A DNA stretch of 64,000 nt from Amycolatopsis sp. FDAARGOS 1241 (GTDB lineage Bacteria > Actinomycetota > Actinomycetes > Mycobacteriales > Pseudonocardiaceae), in assembly GCF_016889705.1 (NCBI RefSeq), contig NZ_CP069526.1:9576001-9640000 (forward strand), written 5' to 3'. Below the pieces are notes generated by a model. That model was not told the DNA's origin. It saw only the letters and a program-made list of their open reading frames with translations, and did no database searches. A program made the translations under genes and the position numbers. This document shows, one piece after another, positions 1-7,860 of this stretch (positions within the stretch are counted from its first letter, which is position 1; every line of letters begins with the position of its first letter).

Positions 1-2
1 GC

Positions 3-194
3 CTGGTCGCGGCGTCGGAACAGCCCAAGTCGCGGCTGTGCACGGCCTGCTTCTCCGGCGAGTACCCCATCGACCTGCCCGACGACGCCCTCATCGGCAA
101 GCACCTGCTGGAAAGCATGGAGTCGGTCAATGGGGCGGCGACTCCCGTCAGCCCCGCCGGGTACGGTGCCGAAGACGCCGTCCGGCGTCCCTAG
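3..194 (+). CDS. purF: Amidophosphoribosyltransferase, C-terminal end (partial)
   Basis: The last 63 codons of a frame entering from the left edge and ending in TAG. The translation contains TACFSGEYPID, typical of the C-terminal end of glutamine PRPP amidotransferase, the first committed enzyme of de novo purine synthesis. The catalytic N-terminus lies outside the window. It sits 30 bases before purM, the usual actinobacterial purF-purM pair, so the two are probably cotranscribed. Identification rests on this short tail plus context. Confidence 0.85.
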   Translation: MVAASEQPKSRLCTACFSGEYPIDLPDDALIGKHLLESMESVNGAATPVSPAGYGAEDAVRRP

Positions 195-224
195 TCAGAG
201 TTGTCCAGTAGGGAGTCCGCTTCC

Positions 225-1295
225 GTGAGCGAGTCCACGAGCGCCACGTACGCCGCCGCCGGCGTCAGCATCGAAGCCGGTGACCAGGCCGTCGAGCTGC
301 TCAAGCCCCACGCCGAGCGTGCCACGCGGCCGGAGGTGCGCGGCGGCGTCGGCGGCTTCGCCGGGCTGTTCTCGCTGAAGCTGGACAAGTGGAAGGAGCC
401 CGTGCTCGCGTCGTCCACCGACGGCGTCGGCACCAAGATCGCGGTCGCGCAGGCGCTGGACAAGCACGACACCGTGGGCATCGACCTGGTGGCCATGGTC
501 GTCGACGACCTCGTGGTCACCGGCGCCGAGCCGCTGTTCCTGCAGGACTACATCGCCGTCGGCAAGGTCGTGCCGGAGAAGATCGCGGCCCTGGTCGGCG
601 GCATCGCCGAGGGCTGCGTTCAGGCCGGCTGCGCGCTGCTCGGCGGCGAGACGGCCGAGCACCCGGGCCTGATGGGCGAGCACGATTACGACGTGTCGGC
701 CACCGGCGTCGGCGTGGTGGAGGCTTCGGCGCTGCTGACGCCCGAAAAGGTGCGCCCGGGCGACGTCGTGCTGGCCATGGGCTCGTCCGGCCTGCACTCC
801 AACGGCTACTCGTTGGCTCGGCACGTGCTGCTGGACATCGCGCGCATGCCGCTCGACGGGCACGTCGAGGAGTTCAGCCGCACGCTCGGCGAGGAGCTGC
901 TGGAGCCGACGAAAATCTACGCGAAGGACTGCCTGGCGCTCGCCGCCGAAACCGAGGTGCGCACGTTCGCGCACATCACCGGCGGTGGCCTGGAGGCGAA
1001 CCTCGCGCGCGTGATGCCGCGGGGCCTCGTCGCGCGGCTGGAACGCGGCACGTGGACCCCGGCGCCGGTCTTCGCCCTGATCGGCCAGCGCGGCAAGGTC
1101 GAGCGCGCCGAGCTGGAGAAGACGTTCAACATGGGTGTCGGCATGGTCGCCATCGTGGCGGCCGAGGACGTCGACCGCGCCCTCGCGGTGCTGACCGCCC
1201 GCCACGTGCCCGCCTGGATCCTCGGCGACGTCCAGCCGGCGGAAGACCCGGACGGCCCGCGCGCGGTGCTGTCGGGGGACCACCCGCGGTTCTGA
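225..1295 (+). CDS. purM: Phosphoribosylformylglycinamidine cyclo-ligase (AIR synthetase)
   Basis: Catalyses ATP-dependent ring closure of FGAM to AIR in the cytoplasm, step 5 of purine biosynthesis. Family motifs are visible in order: GGVGGFAGLF near the N-terminus, STDGVGTK (substrate/ATP loop), LLGGETAEHPG, SGLHSNGYSL and FAHITGGGL. Length, 356 aa, is normal. The open frame extends upstream to a TTG at 201, but the GTG at 225 is preceded nine bases earlier by TAGGGAG, a good ribosome binding site, and gives the expected N-terminus before YAAAGVSI. It follows purF closely, suggesting one transcript. Confidence 0.97.
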   Translation: MSESTSATYAAAGVSIEAGDQAVELLKPHAERATRPEVRGGVGGFAGLFSLKLDKWKEPVLASSTDGVGTKIAVAQALDKHDTVGIDLVAMVVDDLVVTGAEPLFLQDYIAVGKVVPEKIAALVGGIAEGCVQAGCALLGGETAEHPGLMGEHDYDVSATGVGVVEASALLTPEKVRPGDVVLAMGSSGLHSNGYSLARHVLLDIARMPLDGHVEEFSRTLGEELLEPTKIYAKDCLALAAETEVRTFAHITGGGLEANLARVMPRGLVARLERGTWTPAPVFALIGQRGKVERAELEKTFNMGVGMVAIVAAEDVDRALAVLTARHVPAWILGDVQPAEDPDGPRAVLSGDHPRF

Positions 1296-1328
1296 CTTTT
1301 CGGTTGCCCCGGCTGCGAGACTGGTCCC

Positions 1329-1757
1329 GTGACTGAGGACGTGCCCGTCGGCTCCCGCTTCGTGATCCCGGCGGCTGAGCTGCGCGAGCGCTTCTCGCGC
1401 TCATCGGGCCCCGGCGGTCAGGGCGTGAACACGACGGACTCGCGGGTTGAGCTGTCGTTCGACGTGGCCCGGTCGGCGGTCGTCCCGCCTTCGCTGCGCG
1501 CCCGAATCCTGGACCGCCTGTCCGGCCGGCTCGTCGACGGCGTTCTGACCATCGCCGCGAGCGAACACCGCTCCCAACTCCACAACCGCGACGCAGCCCG
1601 CGAGCGGCTCGCGGAGGTTCTGCTGAAGGCCTCTGTACCACCACCCGCCCAACGCCGCCCCACCAAACCCTCCCGCGGCTCGAAGGAACGGCGCCTCGCG
1701 GCGAAAAAACGCCGCAGCGCCGTGAAACGCAGCCGGGGCGGCCGCTTCGACGATTAG
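1329..1757 (+). CDS. arfB: ArfB-type peptidyl-tRNA hydrolase (ribosome rescue)
   Basis: A 142-residue release-factor-like protein that frees peptides from ribosomes stalled on truncated mRNA. The GGQ catalytic tripeptide lies in SGPGGQGVNTTDSRV at about residue 36. The C-terminal ~30 residues are strongly basic (KERRLAAKKRRSAVKRSR), matching the tail that ArfB/YaeJ inserts into the empty mRNA channel. The protein is far too short for RF1/RF2 and lacks stop-codon recognition domains. The GTG start lies 33 bases after purM. Its 3' end opens into a repeat-rich intergenic stretch. Confidence 0.9.
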   Translation: MTEDVPVGSRFVIPAAELRERFSRSSGPGGQGVNTTDSRVELSFDVARSAVVPPSLRARILDRLSGRLVDGVLTIAASEHRSQLHNRDAARERLAEVLLKASVPPPAQRRPTKPSRGSKERRLAAKKRRSAVKRSRGGRFDD

Positions 1758-1773
1758 GGCCGGGGCGGCGGGG

Positions 1774-2280
1774 GTGGTGATGCCGGGTGCGTTGGCTCGG
1801 CGCGACCGGTTCACGCGCGCGCTCAGGTGGGCGCGACCGGCCCGGCCGGGTCACCACGGTGGCGTGAGCGGTCCACTCATGCGGTCCGGTTGGCGCGAGC
1901 GGACCGTTCGCGCGATCGACGTGGCGCGGCTGTCCGCTCGACGACCGAGTTGGTCGGAGCGGTCTGGTTGCGCGATGGGCTCGGCGCGACTGGCCCAGCC
2001 GCGCCAGCGCGATGACGTGAGCGGTACATCCGTGCGCTCAGGTCGGCATGACCGGTCCACTCGTGCGGCGATCGCGGCGCGACCGGACCATTCGCGCGGG
2101 TGCCTCAGTGGAGTTGATCCGCACGCGCCGGTGAGCCGGCGCGTGCGGACCGTTCGCGCATCGATTCGGCACGATCGGGCCGTTCACGGGGGGGGGGGGG
2201 GGGGGGGAGTGTCCCGGAGAGACCGCTCACTTGTCCGCCGGAACGGTGCGAGTGGACCGTTCGTGCAGCGAAGGGGTGGG
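1774..2280. repeat. Array of degenerate ~35-40 bp repeats
   Basis: About 500 bases between the converging ends of arfB and the GNAT gene. Variants of a short unit built on GACCGNTTCGCGCG recur roughly every 35-40 bases, for example GCGGACCGTTCGCGC near 1903 and 2148, GACCGGTCCACTCGTGC near 2048 and GACCGGACCATTCGCGC near 2085. The 62-189 aa frames here look like read-through of repeats rather than genes. A second array of the same type lies at about 6215-6480. Confidence 0.6.
2188..2207. repeat. Uninterrupted run of 20 guanines
   Basis: Twenty consecutive G follow GCCGTTCAC inside the repeat array between arfB and the GNAT gene. The tract is intergenic in all credible annotations. It could form a G-quadruplex on the + strand and is expected to vary in length by slippage. 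An assembly error in length is also possible. Confidence 0.95.
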
Positions 2281-2294
2281 GTCGAGCGCGAGGG

Positions 2295-3044
2295 CTACCG
2301 CGGCGTCAGCGACAGGTGCACACACTCACCCGCCGGCTGGTAGCCCACGCGGCGGTACACCGTGGCGATGCCGAGGTCGCCCGGGGTGAGGAAGGCCGTG
2401 GGGGCACCGCGGGTGTGGACGAGGTGCGTGAGGTGCGCGGTGATCGCCGCGGCGATGCCGCGGTGGCGGTGCGGCTCGGCGACCGCGATGCCCGCGATCT
2501 CGGACGTGCCGTGGACGATCTCCAGAGCGAAGCCGCCGCCGATGATCGAGCCGGTGGTGGTGTCTTCGGCGAGGACTGCGCGGTCGCCGAACGCGCGGGT
2601 GCCGGCGAGTTCGGTGTCGGAGACTTCGGGGGAGGCGCCGAAGGCCACGTTCTGCGTCGAGCGCAGGCCGAGGAGATCAGCGTCCGACGAAGGGGTGCGA
2701 AGGGTGACGCCGGTGGGAGCCGGGCGCGGGACGAAGGTCGAGACGCCGCAGACCAGCAGCGGGATCCGGCGTTCCAGCGCGTAACCCTGGGTGACGAGCA
2801 GGACTTCGAGCGCGGGCGCCGCTTCGGTGAAGAACTCCAGTCGAGGCAACAGTCCGCGACTGGAGTACGCCGCAGTCAGCCCCGCGATCTCCGCGGGCGA
2901 CGGCGCGGCGCCGTCGTCGGGGATGGCGTAGTTGAGCATCGGGTGGTCGGAGTCGTGGGCGAAGGTGGCGAGGAACGGGCCGATCCGCTCGACGTCACGG
3001 TTGCGAGGTGCGGTAGTGCGGACATACGCCTGAAGGGCGGACAT
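2295..3044 (-). CDS. GNAT-family N-acetyltransferase
   Basis: A 249-residue cytoplasmic acyl-CoA-dependent transferase of unknown substrate. The C-terminal ~110 residues carry the GNAT fold: a beta-4 strand EIAGIAVAEP followed by the acetyl-CoA loop HRHRGIAAA (variant of R/QxxGxG/A), then a helix and the terminal YRRVGYQPAGE strand. The N-terminal half is less conserved, so only the C-terminal domain is recognisable. The ATG at 3044 (MSALQAYV) is preferred over an upstream start because AAAGGG lies just before it. A 260-base leader with a 12-codon ORF precedes it. Substrate cannot be told from sequence. Confidence 0.8.
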   Translation of the reverse strand: MSALQAYVRTTAPRNRDVERIGPFLATFAHDSDHPMLNYAIPDDGAAPSPAEIAGLTAAYSSRGLLPRLEFFTEAAPALEVLLVTQGYALERRIPLLVCGVSTFVPRPAPTGVTLRTPSSDADLLGLRSTQNVAFGASPEVSDTELAGTRAFGDRAVLAEDTTTGSIIGGGFALEIVHGTSEIAGIAVAEPHRHRGIAAAITAHLTHLVHTRGAPTAFLTPGDLGIATVYRRVGYQPAGECVHLSLTPR

Positions 3045-3270
3045 GCTGGATGACCCTTTCGGGTTGAAGGAACCGCGCGAGGCGGGGCATCGGGACCCAC
3101 GCCGCCGAGCCACGGGCACGCGCGAAACGCGCGCGCGTCCCCAGGCACGACGCGATGCAGGGGAACCGAGCGCGAAACCGCGCCGACGAAGCGCGTGGAA
3201 ACCCGGTCAGCACGGAGCGCAGGCCCCACGCCAGACTCGGCGCGGGAAGATGACGTTGACGAAGCTCGCG

Positions 3271-3309
3271 TCAGGCCTGACGGCCGTCGCGAGCAGCGGC
3301 GGCAAACAT
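3271..3309 (-). CDS. Possible 12-residue leader peptide
   Basis: A short reading frame, MFAAAARDGRQA then TGA, starts at an ATG five bases after AAGGAA, a good ribosome binding site. It is the first translatable frame upstream of the GNAT gene on the same strand, about 227 bases before it. The stretch between holds a GC-rich inverted repeat near 3115-3140 (GCGCGAAACGCGCGCG). This could be a translational attenuator, but peptide composition gives no clear inducer and it may be fortuitous. Confidence 0.3.
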   Translation of the reverse strand: MFAAAARDGRQA

Positions 3310-3448
3310 AGGCGTTCCTTCATCCGGGGATCGGCAAGATCCGCTCAGTGAGTTCAGTATCCCGGCGACCGCAACCGAATATTTCAGCGCCGTCGCGGCC
3401 CAACCGCGGCGCTGGCATCGTCGGCGGCAGCGGTGTCTTGCACCTATC

Positions 3449-3835
3449 ACCGGTCGCTGCCGAACCAGCGCGCTCGGCGTCGCATCGGACCGACTGCACC
3501 ACTGACCGCGGCACTTGCCATGATGTCGGCGGTGCTCCGCGAATCGCCCCGGTTGCCGCCGGGTTCGCGTGTTCGGTGCTCGTCTGGTCTGGCCGGGGCA
3601 CTTGCCGCGACGTCGGCATTGTCGGCGGTGGCTCGGCACGAATCGCCCCGGTCGTCGCCGGGTCCGCCTGCTCGGTGGCGCTCCGGTCCGACTGCGGCAC
3701 TCACTGCGACGTCGGCATTGTCAGCGGTGCCCGCACCTATCGTGACGGTCGCTGCCGAACCCGCTCGCTCGGCGTCGCATCGGACCGACTGCACCATTGA
3801 CCGCAGCGCAGGCGTCGTCACGGTGCTCCGCACCC
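3449..3835. repeat. Tandem imperfect ~99 bp repeat (about three to four units)
   Basis: The markers GAATCGCCCCGG (3541 and 3640), GACGTCGGCATTGTC (about 3609 and 3709) and TGCACCAYTGACCGC (about 3495 and 3791) recur at 99, ~100 and 296 bases, so the stretch is built of about three 99-base units plus partial ends. A multiple of three keeps long open frames on both strands, but none has a convincing start or family, so I treat it as non-coding. The rest of 3310-3448 and 3836-3936 shows no gene. Confidence 0.75.
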
Positions 3836-3936
3836 ATCACCCCGCTAGCCGCCAGACCCGCCGGCTCAGCGCCGCTCCGAACCCGCGCCGGCGGCGTCAG
3901 CCCCCGACAGCCGCATCTGCCGGCACGTCGAAAACC

Positions 3937-4596
3937 TCAGCGCCGCTCGGGATGGCCGACGCCCGCGTACCCCGTGTCCCACACCGAGCGCGGGACGCGC
4001 AGGCGCACGGGGGCGTGGCAGACCGTCCGCCGGACCTGGCGGGGGATCGGCGGCACGGGCGCGACGTCGAACACCCGCCACCCGCGCCGCGTCAGGGCTG
4101 CGCCCAAGGTCGCGCCCAGGGTGTTCAGCAGGACGTCGTCCGTGGAGGTCACGCGACCGATGTGGATGAGGAACTGCGTGGCCTCCACCAGCACGGACGC
4201 GGCGAACGCCGTCATCGCGATCCGGGCCAGCGAACGCATGCCGCGCAGGCGCAAGGGAACAAGGGCGCCGAGCGGTGACAGCAGCAGCACGTTGCCGATC
4301 ACCTGCCACAGCGAGCCGTCGTCGGAGAACGCGGCGGAGAGGTCGGCGCCGGGGACCAGGTCGAGGGTGCTGACGGGCGCGGAGCCGACGGGCATGGTCA
4401 CCAGCCACAGCACCAGCGCGCCCACCGTGACCGCCGAAACGTCGACGGCGGCGGTCGCCGACGCGTGGGCGAGACTCACGTCGCCACCTCTTCGGCGCCT
4501 GCGGACCGTGAGCAAGGGCCAGCAGAGCAGCGCGTACGGCAGCGCGATGGCCGTCACCGGAATGATCCCCCAGAAAGCGCGCAGCAGGGCTCCCAT
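3937..4596 (-). CDS. VanZ-family membrane protein
   Basis: A 219-residue protein with about four to five hydrophobic segments: two near the N-terminus, one around GALVLWLVTMPVG, and the VanZ core with LWQVIGNVLLLSPLG, MTAFAASVLVEATQFL and VLLNTLGATLGA. The N-x-LL-PLG and E-x-xQ motifs are typical of VanZ. Members are often linked to teicoplanin resistance or cell-envelope genes, but most are uncharacterised, so no specific role is assigned. The ATG is preceded by GAAGGGAAG. It stands alone, with repeat-rich DNA downstream and no partner gene. Confidence 0.85.
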   Translation of the reverse strand: MGALLRAFWGIIPVTAIALPYALLCWPLLTVRRRRRGGDVSLAHASATAAVDVSAVTVGALVLWLVTMPVGSAPVSTLDLVPGADLSAAFSDDGSLWQVIGNVLLLSPLGALVPLRLRGMRSLARIAMTAFAASVLVEATQFLIHIGRVTSTDDVLLNTLGATLGAALTRRGWRVFDVAPVPPIPRQVRRTVCHAPVRLRVPRSVWDTGYAGVGHPERR

Positions 4597-4832
4597 GCGC
4601 TTCCCTTCTCGAACCCCTCTGAACTGCTTCTTCCCGCCCTCCCAAGATCACCTTCGCATTGGGAGATCAACTCGGCACGTCCAGCCGGGCGCACTATTCG
4701 GTGATCTTTCCGGTGGCGCGAAACGGCTTCCCGTGGTTCGGTCGAGGCGCGGACCGTCCATAGTGGATGCTGTGGACAACTCTGTGGAAGAACCTTGGAT
4801 GCGCGGCGAAAAGCCTTCGTCCACAAGGGAAA

Positions 4833-4851
4833 ACAGGGGTTCGAACCCTGT
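4833..4851 (-). terminator. Intrinsic terminator after Gfo/Idh oxidoreductase
   Basis: Read on the minus strand, a six-base stem ACAGGG/CCCTGT with loop TTCGAAC is followed by TTTT a few bases after the oxidoreductase stop codon. The stem is short, so efficiency is uncertain. The loop resembles a tRNA T-arm by chance. Confidence 0.5.
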
Positions 4852-4854
4852 GTA

Positions 4855-5751
4855 CTACCCGGCCAGTTCGCGGGCGCGCTCGATGAGCGTGGACAGGTGT
4901 ACGCCGCGGTGGACGTCGCACGGGTGCTTGGTCGTGCCGCTCGCGACCATCGCCGCGAAGTCGTCCAGCAGGGCGGTGTAGGACTCCCCGGCCGTGCCTG
5001 GTTTGCGGCCGATCGTCCGGTACCCGTGTTCGCCGTAAACGGCGATTTCGACCACGGTCGGCTGAACCGGCAGGCGCAACGACAGCGTCGCGGTGCTCGT
5101 GGCGCCGCCATCGTGGGCGAACATCAACTGCCACAGGTCGTCGGGCCCGCGGTGGGCCGCGAGCACGTCGGTGATCCGCCCGAGGGCGGCGTCGAGCAGG
5201 TCGAACGCGTGCGGGCCGACGTCCGCGAGCGCGCCGCCCGCCGCGTCGAGCCGCCAGGCCGACGTCGCGTACCGGCCGCCCAGCAGGGCGCCCGACAGCC
5301 ACCGCGCGCCGCCGCCGCGCCAGCCGCCCGATCGGGCGAGGTCCTCGAGCCAGTCGCGTGTCTGCTGGGCGAACCGCAGGGTCAGCATCACCAGCGACGC
5401 GACACCGGCCCGCGACACCGCGTCGGCGAGCCGCTGCGCCCTCGCCAGGTCAGGCGCGATCGGCTTCTCCAGGATCAGGTGCTTGCCGGCCGCGGCCGCG
5501 CGCGTCGCGATCTCCGCCTGCGCGGCCGGCGGGACGGCGAACGCGAGTGCGTCGACCTGGGAGAACAGTTCGTCGAGGTCATTGGTCCCGACCGCGCCGT
5601 GGGCTTCGGCGAGCGCGCGGGCGTTCTCGGCGCGGCGGCCCCAGACGGCGGTGAGGTCCGTGCCCGGGTGCTCGGCCAGCCCCGGCGCGTGCACCGTGCT
5701 CGCCCACGGCCCGGTTCCGACGAGGCCGACACGCAGCTGTCCCAGGTCCAC
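4855..5751 (-). CDS. Gfo/Idh/MocA-family NAD(P)-dependent oxidoreductase
   Basis: A 298-residue soluble oxidoreductase. The N-terminal Rossmann fold begins with VGLVGTGPWA (GxGxxA), and the family catalytic signature EKPIAPDL lies near residue 90. The C-terminal half carries the alpha/beta dimer and substrate domain. Substrates are usually sugars, inositols or their derivatives; nothing here identifies which. The frame opens at a GTG at 5778, but the GTG at 5751 is preceded by TACACT exactly seven bases upstream, the arrangement of a leaderless actinobacterial promoter, and is preferred. A terminator hairpin follows the stop. Confidence 0.85.
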   Translation of the reverse strand: MDLGQLRVGLVGTGPWASTVHAPGLAEHPGTDLTAVWGRRAENARALAEAHGAVGTNDLDELFSQVDALAFAVPPAAQAEIATRAAAAGKHLILEKPIAPDLARAQRLADAVSRAGVASLVMLTLRFAQQTRDWLEDLARSGGWRGGGARWLSGALLGGRYATSAWRLDAAGGALADVGPHAFDLLDAALGRITDVLAAHRGPDDLWQLMFAHDGGATSTATLSLRLPVQPTVVEIAVYGEHGYRTIGRKPGTAGESYTALLDDFAAMVASGTTKHPCDVHRGVHLSTLIERARELAG

Positions 5752-5758
5752 GCCCGGA

Positions 5759-5764
5759 AGTGTA
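5759..5764 (-). promoter_or_regulatory. -10 element for leaderless oxidoreductase mRNA
   Basis: On the minus strand TACACT (TANNNT) is followed by seven bases and the GTG start at 5751. No ribosome binding site is visible, so transcription probably begins at the start codon. Confidence 0.5.
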
Positions 5765-5765
5765 G

Positions 5766-6134
5766 GTGTGGCCGGCACCGCTTTCGGCGGGTACCTCGGG
5801 TGGGTTCACGTCGGTCAGCTGTACACCACGAACGGGGGAAGCTGCGTACGGGGTTGTCGCGGCGTACTTCTACGGCCTGGCGATGAGCATGTTCACCTGG
5901 CCGTTCCTCGCGGGCACGTCGGCCCTCGACTTCGTGCCGGGCGCGCCACTGGGCGTGAACCTGCACCGGTTCCTGGTGTTCACCGTGCTGACGTCCACCC
6001 TGGGCTGGGACACCGGCCGCGCCTTGACGAACCTGATCGCGATCCTGGCCCTGGGCCCGGCGATCCTGACGATTCTCCGCCGCGCCGCCCGCCGAGCGGC
6101 GTTCGTCCGCCGAGCTGTCGTCCCCTCGAGGTGA
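5766..6134 (+). pseudogene. C-terminal remnant of an ECF transporter S component
   Basis: The frame from about 5841 (AAYGVVAAYFYGLAMSMFTW) to 6134 resembles the last ~95 residues of actinobacterial ECF-transporter substrate-binding (S) membrane proteins, with two or three hydrophobic helices, LGWDTGRALTNLI and a basic tail. The expected first half, including the earlier helices, is absent. Upstream residues are unrelated and overlap the start region of the divergent oxidoreductase. This looks like a gene truncated at a rearrangement junction. A complete small membrane protein is the alternative, but it has no good ribosome binding site. Confidence 0.55.
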
Positions 6135-6214
6135 CGGGTCCGCGCACAACTTGCCGACAGGCTCGAGGGCACCGCGGCTCCCCGCCGGAGGACCGCTTGC
6201 GTCGCGCTCGCTGG

Positions 6215-6480
6215 TCGAAGGGACGGTTCGCGCGGCGCCGACGGGCCGACGGGACCACTCGTGCCGCCGCGCGAAGGGACCGTTCGCGTCGATGCGGTGG
6301 TGGACCACTCGCACAGCGCGAGCGAACACGCGGGACCATTCGCATGCGACCGAAGGCACGGTGGGACCGGTTGTGCCGATCCCCGCGACCGAGGGGGACT
6401 GTTCGCGCGGTTCTACCTGGTCGAGGGGACCGTTCGCGCGGGCGCCGGCGTACCTGAGGGACCGTTCGCGCATGCGCCAC
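6215..6480. repeat. Second array of degenerate GGACCGTTCGCGC repeats
   Basis: Downstream of the ECF remnant and converging on the 3-hydroxyacyl-CoA dehydrogenase gene. GGGACCGTTCGCG recurs near 6270, 6429 and 6461, with variants GGGACGGTTCGCG, GGACCACTCG and GGGACCATTCGC between, about every 30-40 bases. The family is the same as at 1774-2280. No gene is seen in 6135-6501. Confidence 0.6.
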
Positions 6481-6501
6481 AGCGCCAAGCGCAGCCGGTC
6501 G

Positions 6502-7356
6502 TCAGTACGAGTAAAAACCCCGACCGGACTTCTTGCCCAGTAACCCCGCGTCGACCATGCGCAGCAGCAGCGGCGGGGCCGCGTACAGGGGCTCCTTGAA
6601 CTCGTCGTACATCGAGTCGGCGATGGCCTTGACGGTGTCGAGGCCGATGAGGTCCGAAAGGCGCAGCGGGCCCATGGGGTGCGCGGTCCCCAGTTCCATG
6701 CCGCGGTCGATGTCTTCGGCGGTGGCGAAGCCGGATTCCACCATGCGGATCGCGGACAGCAGGTAGGGCACCAGCAGGGAGTTCACGATGAAGCCCGCGC
6801 GGTCCTGGGCCCGGATCACCGTTTTGCCCAGCGCCGCGGCGTGCTCCTCCGCGCGCCGCGCGGTTTCGTCGCTCGTGAGCAGCGACGGGACGAGCTCCAC
6901 GAGCGGCAGCACGGGCACGGGGTTGAAGAAGTGGATCCCCACGACCTGGGCCGGCCGCTGGGTGGCCATCCCGATCTTCACGATCGGGATGGATGAGGTG
7001 TTGGAGGCGAAGATCGCATCGTCCCGGGAGACGATCTTGTCGAGCTGGCCGAAGACGTCGACCTTGGCCTGTTCCTGCTCGAGGATGGCCTCGATCACGA
7101 GATCGCGGTCGGCGAGGTCCGCCAGGTCGGTGGTGAAGCGCAGGCGCCCGAGCGCCGCGTCGGCGTCGTCCGCGGCGAGCTTGCCGTTCTTCACGGCCCG
7201 TTGGAGGGACTTCTCGATGCGCGCCTTGCCGGCGTCCAGTGCGGATTGGCTGACTTCGGTGATCACCACGTCCAAACCGGACTTGGCGTGCACCTCGGCG
7301 ATCCCGGAGCCCATCTGACCCGCTCCGACCACTCCGACTTTCCGGACGTCCGACAC
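6502..7356 (-). CDS. fadB2: 3-hydroxybutyryl-CoA / 3-hydroxyacyl-CoA dehydrogenase
   Basis: A 284-residue NAD(H)-dependent dehydrogenase of cytoplasmic short-chain acyl-CoA metabolism, interconverting acetoacetyl-CoA and 3-hydroxybutyryl-CoA. VGVVGAGQMGSGIAE is the Rossmann dinucleotide loop. SNTSSIPI and HFFNPVPVLPLVE, with the catalytic His, are diagnostic. GRGFYSY is the normal C-terminal end. The GTG start follows AAGGAG by nine bases. It stands alone on the minus strand; the symbol follows the mycobacterial fadB2 usage. It may supply butyrate or PHB metabolism or simple beta-oxidation. Confidence 0.93.
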   Translation of the reverse strand: MSDVRKVGVVGAGQMGSGIAEVHAKSGLDVVITEVSQSALDAGKARIEKSLQRAVKNGKLAADDADAALGRLRFTTDLADLADRDLVIEAILEQEQAKVDVFGQLDKIVSRDDAIFASNTSSIPIVKIGMATQRPAQVVGIHFFNPVPVLPLVELVPSLLTSDETARRAEEHAAALGKTVIRAQDRAGFIVNSLLVPYLLSAIRMVESGFATAEDIDRGMELGTAHPMGPLRLSDLIGLDTVKAIADSMYDEFKEPLYAAPPLLLRMVDAGLLGKKSGRGFYSY

Positions 7357-7464
7357 TGGCGCATCTCCTTCGCGACTAGCGAGAACCGAAAATGGGCAGC
7401 ACGCGACGCGCGAGGGTGGCGTCGGGCGCGTGCCCAGACCCCACCCTCGCGTAAGTCGCCCTGC

Positions 7465-7653
7465 TCAACGACGGTAGTCGTCGTACCCGTCGTCGTACGG
7501 GTCTTCGTACCGGTCGTCGTCCTCGTGCGTGTTGTTGTCCGAGGAATTACTCGACAGCTCGCGCTGCAAAGCATCGAAATCGGTGTCGTGGGAGCTGTAC
7601 TTGAGCTCGCGCGCCACCTTCGTCTGCTTGGCCTTAGCCCGGCCGCGCCCCAT
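7465..7653 (-). CDS. DUF3073 family protein
   Basis: A 62-residue soluble protein. The basic N-terminus MGRGRAKAKQTKVARELKY is the DUF3073 signature shared by actinobacteria, and the C-terminal 30 residues are very acidic with repeated Asp/Tyr (EDPYDDGYDDYRR). The ATG is preceded by AGGGGG at the right distance; the longer frame upstream is not supported. In M. tuberculosis and relatives this gene lies directly beside purM, whereas here about 6 kb separates them. The function is unknown. Confidence 0.93.
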   Translation of the reverse strand: MGRGRAKAKQTKVARELKYSSHDTDFDALQRELSSNSSDNNTHEDDDRYEDPYDDGYDDYRR

Positions 7654-7860
7654 GGCTCGACCCCCTCGCACAGGGGCGGGGCGGCCGGGGGAATCGGCGG
7701 CCCCGCATCGTCTCGACAGTTCTTTCCTGGTCACACCGTACCGTGTCCCGGGGGTTCGATGCGACGTGGCACGGTGTGCCGGTGGCGACAGTGTTCGCCC
7801 GACGCCGGTTACCGGCCTGTCGGTGGGGATCGGCGCAGGTGGGCGTGCCACGATGCTCTC

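Noticed and set aside
1774-2343. 189-codon plus-strand frame in the repeat array
   Set aside because: It is read-through of degenerate repeats and the G20 tract, with no ribosome binding site or family resemblance.
3320-3833. Minus-strand frames of 126-128 codons in the 99-bp repeat region
   Set aside because: Low-complexity translation from tandem repeats, no start signal and no recognisable family.
4833-4860. T-arm-like sequence with GGTTCGAACCC suggesting a tRNA or attachment site
   Set aside because: No acceptor, D or anticodon arms can be folded upstream and there is no CCA end; pairing fits a terminator of the minus-strand oxidoreductase better.
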